Assembly: GCF_020497125.1 (NCBI RefSeq)
Contig: NC_059072.1
Location: 69,199,697 to 69,263,696 of the forward strand
Direction: 5' to 3'
Source of the DNA: Mauremys mutica
Taxonomy: Eukaryota > Chordata > Testudines > Geoemydidae
Length of the DNA: 64,000 nucleotides
In this document: positions 56,731-64,000 of the stretch, one piece after another
Numbering within the stretch: position 1 is the first letter of the stretch
Layout of the letters: every line of letters begins with the position of its first letter
Translations under genes and position numbers: made by a program
The notes under the pieces: generated by a model
What the model was told of the DNA's origin: nothing
Seen by the model: only the letters and a program-made list of their open reading frames with translations
Databases searched by the model: none

Positions 56731-56924
56731 CAGTGTTTCTCAAACTGGGGTCACTGGGACATACTGGCCGCCACTTCCAGTAGCTCCCATTGTCCCAGAG
56801 CAGCAAATCGTGGCCAGTGGGAGCCGCAATTGGCCGGACCTGTGGACGGGGTAGGTAAACAAACTGGCCCTGCTCACCAGGGGCTTTCCCTACACAAGTA
56901 GCAACCCCAGTTTGAGAAACACTG
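56731..56924. mobile_element. hAT MITE lacking part of one palindrome arm
   Basis: ATTTAGTA flanks both sides (56723-56730 and 56925-56932). The ends CAGTGTTTCTCAAACTGGGG and reversed equivalent match the element at 54070. Only the right arm is complete (CCCATTGTCCCAGAGCAGC, GGCCAGTGGGAGCCGC, GTAAACAAACTGGCCC); about 130 bp of the left arm are missing. The intact flanks suggest the loss occurred before or after transposition without moving the ends. Confidence 0.88.
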
Positions 56925-57119
56925 ATTTAGTAGGTAAAACAAATAACCTTCTCTTAATGTAATGCTAGTAATTATTACCCTCAGACTTGTGTCAAAATCT
57001 ATGCTTATTTTTTTCCTCAAGCATTTTTTTATCTTACACATTAGATAATTTTGCAAAATAATATGACAGCAAAAGGTCCAGTTCAACCTTGAGCTGCATA
57101 AAGCAGAGGCATTTCTGTT

Positions 57120-57320
57120 TTTCATGAAGCAAGAACATAATATCTGTATGGCTTTGGTGAGACTGAACATGGGATAGTGTATTCAATTCTGGGCACCTTA
57201 TTCCTGAAAGATGTAGGCAAACAGGATGGAGTTCAGAGAAGAGCAACAGATAATGATTACGGAGATGGAGGGATTGGTTTCAGAGGAAAGATTAAAAGAA
57301 ACTCAGCAGTTACAGTGGAA
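57120..57320 (+). pseudogene. CR1-superfamily LINE reverse transcriptase fragment
   Basis: GGTGAGACTGAACATGGGAT, ATTCAATTCTGGGCACC and AGGATGGAGTTCAGAGAAGA correspond to the C-terminal region with RPELEY..QFW and QRRATD-like coding remnants. The fragment is broken and lacks the 3' tail. L2 is an alternative. Confidence 0.6.
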
Positions 57321-57854
57321 AACGATGTAACTCTGCAAGATACATAACCCCAACTTTTTTCTTTTATGAGGGCAACGTTCAAAATATACAGCATGCAATA
57401 TCCAGGGGAAAAAAACATTGCCATTGTGTGTGAAAACACAGACATCATGTAACTCAGCAATTTGTGGGCATCGGAAGCAAGATACTACAGATGAAAAGGT
57501 TTCTTCTCCTTCACCATCTCACACTAACTAGCTCATCTACAAAGAATTACCGCTGAAGCGCATACCCACATGAGTCTCCTAGAATTTCAAGAAAGTTCCA
57601 TTTCATCCCAGCTTGGGCTTATAGTATCTATGTGTGTATAACATTTATATCTCACTCATCACCATAATGTCTGAGTGCCAGTAGTAACTTAGCTCTGCAG
57701 TCACTGGATTGGGGATTGGCTGTGTGCATCTTTATTCCCAGTTTATTCTTTCCACGTGAATGTTATTCCAGAATAAGGCATGGTGTGAAGGTATGGGATA
57801 GCTCCATGTGTTGACACTCAAAATTTAGCTCAATCTACTTCCAAAACTGAAATA

Positions 57855-58360
57855 CCGTATATACTCGTTCATAAGCCGAATATTTTTGGTAAAAAAGTGA
57901 CACATCAAATAGCGGGGATCGGCTTATAAATGGTTCTACACCAAAACTTGATGATTTAAAACTCTATGGAATCATTGAATTGAATATCTAATACATTGTA
58001 ATTTTGTTTACCTGGAGTGTCTGCAGGCACGGAGCCCCTCAGCTCTGAGTGGCCACAGTTTGCTGTTCCCAGCCAATGGGAACTGCGGGAAGTGGTGCAC
58101 AACTTCCCACAGCTCCCATTGGCTGGGAACGGCAAACCATGGCCACTTGGAGCTGAGGGGCTCCGTGCTTGAAACGCTCCAAGTAAACAAAACGTCCAAG
58201 CCCGCTAGAGGCTTACCCTAATGGGCCAGGAGCCAAAGTTTGCCAACCCCTGAAATATCGGGCTGGCTTATGAAAGGGTCATACAGTTTTTGCTATTTTA
58301 ACCTAACCATCTTAGGGTGTCAGCTTATAAATGAACGGGCTGATGAACGAATATATACGG
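57855..58360. mobile_element. TA-flanked non-autonomous DNA transposon containing a palindromic core
   Basis: The left end CCGTATATACTCGTTCATAA pairs with the reversed right end CCGTATATATTCGTTCATCA. TA flanks at 57853-57854 and 58361-58362 suggest a Tc1/mariner-type duplication, although the family name is unknown to me. Inside, about 58003-58252, is a long inverted repeat (GTTTACCTGGAGTGTCTGC ... CTCCAAGTAAAC) resembling the palindromic hAT core. It ends with GTTTGCCAACCCCTG, itself a hAT-like terminus. It is non-coding. Confidence 0.7.
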
Positions 58361-58364
58361 TAGC

Positions 58365-58545
58365 TCCTCAGGAAAAACTCATGTCGACAAGGCCTTAGTT
58401 TATGACCAGTGTATGAGGCTGGCAATATTTACTGCAGTGTTTCAGACTCCTAACTAAAAACTCTGTATCATCTTTAGCCAATTCTGGATCTTGGTCAGTC
58501 TTCAAGAAGAATGGGTGGCAGTCAGCCATCATTATTTCTTCTCAG
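58365..58545. other. Short unassigned stretch
   Basis: No gene or repeat end is recognised. Confidence 0.3.
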
Positions 58546-58549
58546 CTCA

Positions 58550-58630
58550 AGATGCTTAGTCAGCGTAAATCAGCTTAATTCATTCCCTTCAGTGGAGCTA
58601 GCTTGATTTACATCAGCTTAGAATCTGACT
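58550..58630. repeat. Short inverted repeat, GTGTAAATC/GATTTACAC family
   Basis: TTAGTCAGCGTAAATCAGCT faces TTGATTTACATCAGCTTAGA around TTCAGTGGAGCTA. Confidence 0.6.
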
Positions 58631-58634
58631 CTGG

Positions 58635-60745
58635 GTTTCAATGCTCATGATGGCAGGTTTGTTGTGGGGCTCAGTAGCTTTAGCTAGTCAAGGGGACTGG
58701 TGCTGTGTAACTTGCGCTGTACATCTTCTGAATAGTAATTGCCAATGATGCAGGTTTTGTAGAGTGGGTTGTATGGTGCAGGTAAACATCCATGGGAGTC
58801 TCAGAGGAGACACTAAATTTGTATCATTTGCATCCCCAACCAGACTGTGAACACATGGTTCCAGTGGTTGAGGGGGATTGTGTGTTAACTACACTGCATT
58901 ACTCTTGCTCCTCCATGTTGTAGCTGAAAAATGCCAGTAAAAGATAGACATCTGCTGATTAAGTCTCTACTGTGAAAACAATAGCTGGAAATTGGTAATT
59001 GAAAAGAAAAAGCAACTATTTTTCAAGGACTGGGGTGGAAAAAAATCGCTAGGGCGGAAACAAAGTGATGCAGTTTGAGATGTCCATTGGGGATGCTAGA
59101 ACTTGGCATTTGCTCATCTCCTAGAAATAATTATGTATTCGGGCCCCTCTGTGAAACTGGCACATTAAGATTTCTGACTCGGGATCATAACTCTAAAGAA
59201 GTAGTCAGCCTGCAAAACAATGCAGCTCTGCCTTTGGGGCACTGTTCCGCTTAGAAATTTCAGTGAATGGAATCCAAGAACCAGATCTGTAGTTGGTGTA
59301 AATTGGTATAGCTCCACTGAAGTCAACAGCTCTAGGATGATTTAAAGGAACTCAGGATCTATCCCAAAGAACAGTAACATAGCTGGGTTCCTACCAGTTA
59401 AGTCAAATATAATCTTGCAGGTGTTTATAGATATGTTGTAGGGCAATTGTTGCTGTGTTTGGGTGTACACTGCTGTGCATTCCAGCTGGGGCTGCCTCAG
59501 AAGCAATGTTCCTTGGAAGCACTTGGAAAAGATACTGGCCCTTTTATATAACACAATGCAGCTTACATGGATGCCTAAGGGGCACATTGAAAAGCTGTGT
59601 AACTAATCTCTGCATGTGTAGCTGGCAGTCACTGTTGGAAACAAGGTTAATCATATCAAACCTACAGTAGGGAAGAATATTAAGCAGCCAGGCCCTTTGA
59701 TTGAAAGAGTGGAAAGGAATGATGCTTTGCTACTCTTTATTTGCCCCCTCTGCAAAACCGGGGAACAGGGAGAGAGGAGGATATTTGGATTTATGGACAA
59801 GTGGGGGAAGAGGTCACGTACAGCTAATCAGTCCTTCGACACAATGGGGTAGAGAGAGACACTGCTACAGTGTGAGAATGCTGTTACTGCAGTTCTCATA
59901 GCTCTTGGGCCTCTCCCACTGAGACTGGGAGCATTATAGACCAGTGCTCTACCCCAGTTCTCATTGTCCCTGTGCAGGGCACAGCAGCCTCATAACAGCA
60001 GCCACAGTGGGAGACTAAGGTGGATCTAGAGCTCATGGTTAGGAGATGGCAGGTGAGGTTGCACGTACAATGTGCTTGTTTAGAATCCAGTCCTCTGTGT
60101 GTGTTGAGAGCAATGACAGAGAAAGGAAGAGCTCAGAGAGTGAGGAATGGGTAGGAAGAGTAGGGGAAGAGAGAGAAAGTTGTCAAGAAATGAGAGAAGA
60201 AACAGAATGAAGGAGATCTTGAGGAAAAGGCAGATGGTAGGAGAAAATATTATTTGCAATACTACATAATCTATATTAGGCCCAATCCCAGTATTACCAA
60301 CTGCAGACATTAAAAAACCAGGCTCTGAATGGTCAGGAGATTGCTTTAAAAATCATGAAATTTAAAATATAATTCTTTTAGGGTTCTTTTTCTTTGCCTT
60401 CTGGTATTTGAGATGCCAAGGTGCAGCTGGATCACATTCTCCAATTTTTCTCTCCAGCCATGAGGGTTGGAAACTTACATTAAAAAAAACCAAAACCCTG
60501 AGATCCTCACATATTCTCTTGTGTCCAGGAGCAGGGGCTTTATGTGGAACATCAAGTAGTAGAAGACTCACAAATCACAGGAATTAGCAACACCACAGTC
60601 CTGCGAGCCTTATTTAGGCAAAACTCAGATCAATGACTACATGAGTTTTGCCTGATTGAAGTGCGTAGAATCATGCCTCTCCCTTATCTTGTGTATTTTA
60701 TGCAAACGTTTCTTTCTTTCTTTGGTTATAAAAATGTTCACTGAA
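58635..60745. other. Stretch without recognised genes
   Basis: It contains a further single-armed copy of the GTGTAAATT hairpin family at 59281-59340. Otherwise the frames are short and lack domains. GAGA-rich purine patches occur around 60110-60230. Confidence 0.35.
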
Positions 60746-60749
60746 CATA

Positions 60750-60857
60750 GGGCCAGATTTTCAAAAGAGGTCAGCACATCAGGCCGTAAGTGTCAAAATG
60801 TTCCCATTGTAACAATTATGGCCTGACGTGCTGAGCACTTCTGAAAATGTAGCTCAT
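60750..60857. repeat. Short inverted repeat, TTTTCA...TGAAAA family
   Basis: GGGCCAGATTTTCAAAAGAG on the left faces TGCTGAGCACTTCTGAAAAT on the right. TCAGGCC and GGCCTGA lie symmetrically within. This is the best preserved copy in the window. Confidence 0.65.
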
Positions 60858-61139
60858 AATATCCTAGAAATCCACACATTGTCACTATCATCCCTTCTAA
60901 ATCTGGAGAAATAACTCCAGCATTCTCATCTGAAGGTATGTAGGTCATCGAAAGACCTGGGATTGCCTAAAATATGGCCAGTGTTAATTATTTGTATTAC
61001 TATGTGGCATAGGAGCATCCAGAGCTTACAATTTAAGTATAAGCCAAGAGACAACAGATGGGGATAAAGGAAATAATGAGACAATATTGGTCAGCTGGAT
61101 AGGCAGTGGCATCAGTGCACCTCTAAAAAGACTATGTAA

Positions 61140-62150
61140 ACATAAGAACATAAGGAAGGCCATACTGGGTCAGACCATCTAGCCCATTATCTTGTCTTCC
61201 AACAGTGGCCAATGCCAGGTGCCCCAGAGGGAATGAACAGAACAGGTAATCATCAAGTGACCCATTCCCTGTCACCCATTCCCAGCTTCTGGCAAACAGA
61301 GGCTAGGGAAACCATTCCTTCTCATCTTGGCTAATAGCTAGTGATGGACCTATCCTCCACGAATTTATCTAGTTCTTTTTTGAACCCTGCTATAGTCTTG
61401 GCCTTCACAACATCCTCTGGCAAAGCATTCCACAGGTTGACAGCACTGTGTGAAAAAATACTTCCTTTTGTTTGTTTTAAACCTGCTATCTATTGATTTC
61501 ATTTGGTGACCCCTAGTTCTTGTGTTATGAGAAGGAGTAAATAACACTTCCTTATTTACTTTCTCCATACCAATCATGATTTTATAGACGTCAATCACAT
61601 CCTCCCATAGTCATCTCTTTTCCAAATTGAAAAGTGCCAGTCTTATTAATCTCTCCTCATACGGAAGCTGTTCCATACCCCCTAATAATTTTTGTTGCCT
61701 TTTTATTAACGTTTTCCAGTTCCAATATATCTTTTTGAGATGAGGCAAACACATCTTCATGCAGTATTCAAGATGTGGGCATACCATGGATTTATGATAT
61801 TATCTATCCTTTTCTTAATGATGCCCAACATTCTGTTCACTTTTTTGACTGCTGCTGCACATTGAATGGATGCTTTCAAAGAACTACCCACAATGACACC
61901 AAGATCTCTTTCTTGAGTAGTAACAGCTAATTTAGACCCCATTATTTTATATGTGTAGCTGGGATTATATTTTCCAATGTGCATTACTTTGCATTTATCA
62001 ACATTGAATTTCATCTGCCATTTTGTTGCCCAGTCACCTAGTTTTGAGAGATTCTTTTGTAGCTCTTTGCAGTCTGCCTGGGACTTAACTATCTTGAGTA
62101 GTTTATTATCTGCAAATTTTGATTTTCCTGGTTAAAAAAGACAGTATATG
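61140..62150 (-). pseudogene. CR1 LINE remnant (antisense), reverse transcriptase C-terminus
   Basis: AACATAAGAACATAAGG, GGCCATACTGGGTCAGACCA and AGTGGCCAATGCCAGGTGCC mark the reversed 3' end near 61140. The minus frame at 62014-61757 (85 codons) reads KFNVDKCKVMHIGK, then ERDLGVIV and KKVNRMLGIIKKR, matching the CR1 reverse transcriptase C-terminal region. Beyond it the frame breaks. The copy is 5'-truncated at about 62150. Confidence 0.9.
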
Positions 62151-62260
62151 TAATTGAAAAGAGACAGTGGATAGTAAGTCTGGCTTCAATTGTTTTCCAG
62201 AGGACTCAAAGCCTTAGGTTAAATGAATAATTTTTTGCTAACATCTCTTTAAGCTCAAGG

Positions 62261-62345
62261 GGCCAGATCTCAGCTGGTGTAATTCAGTGTAACTCCACTG
62301 AGGTCAATAAAGCTATGCAATTTATACCAGTGAGGGATCTGTCCC
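62261..62345. repeat. Short inverted repeat, GTGTAAATC/GATTTACAC family
   Basis: GGCCAGATCTCAGCTGGTGT faces TTTATACCAGTGAGGGATCT around TCCACTGAGGTCAA. Confidence 0.6.
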
Positions 62346-62349
62346 AGAA

Positions 62350-62770
62350 TATTTTTGCATCCACTACATGTAGCTCATGCTGAGAAATTAAAGATTTCTT
62401 ACATAAAATTTCTATTAATACCTGTTCACTGTACAAATCCCGCTAATGCCACTTTATCCACCTGTGTATTTTTTATGATAATAGGACTTTAGAATGGCAG
62501 AAAAAAACCCATGTAGCTGTTTCCTGTGCTCTAAGTGGGTCAAATGCTGTAGCCTTTTCTCCTTTTGAATTCAATTTGGATCTTAACTGAAGCAAGACTG
62601 AAAAATTTGGCTCATACGAATACATTCCTTTTCTCTAATTCTCCTGTATTCAGTTACATTAATCATCATACTAGAAGCCTCTACAGAGGATCATTACTCA
62701 TAAAATGCTGTCATTTATAGCCCTCATACTTTGCTTTGTAGCTAAACCCTTTTAAAAACCAACTCTTCCT
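62350..62770. other. Short stretch without recognised features
   Basis: AT-rich with no supported gene. Confidence 0.3.
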
Positions 62771-62772
62771 TT

Positions 62773-64000
62773 TTAGTAGAGAAAGATAGTTACTTTTGTG
62801 CTCCAGGAATGTAGGAAGCCATCTTTCTCTCGCTGGATATCTCCTTGCAGGGAGGAGATCTGGAGGTATGCTGGTAGATCTGTGTGGACAGGCAGGTTAT
62901 TGTCCACAGTGAGTCTCGGGATAACGATCAGAGTGTAGTGCAAGTCACTAGGAGTGCAGATTCTGCAGCAAGTAGTATATGCCAAAATCCAGACTGGGCA
63001 CTCAATTTTGAACAGACTTTTACTTCACTAAGGGCTAGTCTACACTTACCTGCCGGGTCGACGCGGTGAGTTCGACTTCTCGGAGTTCGAACTATCGCGT
63101 CTAATCTGGACGCGATAGTTCGAACTCCGGAAGCGCCGCGGTCGACACCGGTACTCCACCACTGCAAACGGCGGTGGCGGAGTCGACCTTGGAGCTGTGG
63201 ACTTCGATTCCGCGGCATCTGGGCGGGTGAGTAGTTCGAACTAGGGTACTTCGAATTCAGCTACGCTATTCACGTAGCTGAATTTGCGTACCCTAGTTCG
63301 ACCCCGCTTCTTAGTGTGGACCAGCCCTAAGTTGTCCAAGGTTGTGCTCAACACATGAGGGTACACATCACTCTCTACAAACTTTTGCATTGAGCTTGGT
63401 AGAGTCCACACAGATCTAAACCTTGTCATTTGGCTTTTGGCCCACTACCATCCCTGCACACCATTCAGCTAGGGTGTCTGTTCTGGAAATATTTGCTCCT
63501 GGCAGCTGAGCTCTGCTTTCACCTACAGCAGCAAAAGGAGGGAGACTTTCCTAGGAGTTGATTGAGCAAATGGCTTCATATTTGGAATAACTTTAATGTG
63601 GTTTTCTCCCTCTGATTTCCCCAGTCTTTGGAATGATTTGGGGAAACTCTTACTGGTCTCAGGTTCTAGGTCCAAGACTGGTTTCTATTCTTATGACCAG
63701 GCTGAGGGCTGTGATTGCTGGGCAGCCAAGTAGAGCAGTGCTTAGGCCATATACAATGCAGATCTCTTGGAATGTAGTCTTCTGTCTGAGTTTTAGAGTG
63801 GCCGGTTTTGTTTTCCTTTCATGCTTAATGAGAACTATCCTGGGCCTTTCAATATCTTTTTTGGATCTTGAAGTACTGGTGCTTTCATTCTTCTATAAAG
63901 TGTTTCTGGAATTGCTGTTACATCAGTGCCTGTGTCTATTCTGAAGTCTATTTTATACTTTCTCAAGGTGATTGTGGTGATCCATGGTGGTTCTTTTTGG
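62773..64000 (-). pseudogene. Ty3/Gypsy retrotransposon pol fragment (protease and RT), split by a MITE
   Basis: Reading the minus strand from the window edge, broken frames show a retropepsin-like DFRIDTGTDVTAIP at about 63948-63908, then GMVVGQKP...ICVDSTKLNAKVCRE-type reverse transcriptase start at about 63460-63385. After a Harbinger MITE is removed, LSEVKVCSKLSAQSGFWHI at about 63027-62970 continues the RT. In Ty3/Gypsy elements these motifs are DTGA, RxCVDxTxLN and FSKLDANSGFWQI. Several stops and frame changes exist, and the conserved A-S-L aspartate region reads KLSAQSG, so it is inactive. The element runs out of the window at the right and decays into unreadable sequence near 62773. 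Clade is inferred from motifs only. Confidence 0.85.
63032..63327. mobile_element. Harbinger MITE inside the Gypsy RT
   Basis: TAA flanks both sides (63029-63031 and 63328-63330). The left end GGGCTAGTCTACACTTACC and reversed right end GGGCTGGTCCACACTAAG form the inverted repeats. TTCGAA occurs four times, as at the ends of the complete Harbinger. It is 296 bp, CpG-rich and non-coding, and interrupts the reverse transcriptase reading frame. Two hairpins are described in the findings. Confidence 0.93.

Noticed and set aside
1..64000. CRISPR array, bacterial operon or phage genes
   Set aside because: No spaced direct repeats of suitable length, no prokaryotic gene density and abundant vertebrate retroelements.

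Overview
This window looks like nuclear DNA from a cryptodiran turtle. The best evidence is a tRNA-derived Cry I-type SINE at about 35643-35822, backed by many CR1 LINE tails, Penelope-like elements with GIY-YIG domains, palindromic hAT elements, a MIR SINE and Harbinger MITEs. No bacterial-style operons, rRNA, tRNA genes or CRISPR arrays are visible. I found no host protein-coding gene that I can support. The DNA is intergenic or deep intronic, and most interpretable sequence is transposable element (TE). All family and taxon assignments come from reading motifs and termini, not from database searches.

The centrepiece is a structurally complete PIF/Harbinger transposon at 45927-50750 (4824 bp, 3-bp TCA target-site duplication, matching terminal inverted repeats). 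On the + strand it carries an uninterrupted DDE transposase (46308-47579) with all three catalytic acidic residues. On the - strand it carries a two-exon Myb/SANT-like DNA-binding protein gene whose exons join in frame through a GT-AG intron. Inside that intron, on the + strand, lies a third possible gene. It has a CCAAT-like box, a splice donor, an acceptor abutting an ATG, a 100-codon ORF and a poly(A) signal. Harbinger elements are normally described with two genes, so this nested third unit is the most novel candidate here. TTCGAA motifs cluster near both ends and recur in a MITE at 63032-63327.

Layout. 1-3200: weak direct repeat, unassigned GC-rich DNA and a hAT element. 3522-3921: Harbinger MITEs. 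8380-10440: decayed RTE-like LINE. 11146-17771: two Tigger-like MITEs, a MIR and a palindromic hAT. 18150-27350: CR1 tails, a MIR split by a MITE, a short hAT, and a Penelope-like pair of inverted termini. 27945-31500: a minus-strand CR1 interrupted by an LTR-element block that itself holds a palindromic hAT and a solo LTR. 32460-36850: Penelope-like fragments, a fossil Harbinger transposase and the Cry I SINE. 39979-42555: LTR-like DNA carrying a 1.5-kb hAT. 44628-45920: LTR-like and hAT-like DNA flanking the Harbinger. 51785-54002: a fairly young CR1 broken by a small deletion and a changed catalytic residue. 54070-58360: palindromic elements with different termini but a shared core. 61140-62150: another antisense CR1. 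62770-64000: a minus-strand Ty3/Gypsy pol fragment split by a Harbinger MITE.

Interactions: by family knowledge the Harbinger transposase and Myb-like protein act together, the latter helping nuclear import and recognition of subterminal DNA. Their likely substrates in this window are the element's own ends and the related MITEs. CR1 reverse transcriptase is the expected driver of its own truncated tails and probably of the Cry I SINE, whose 3' tail resembles a CR1 end.
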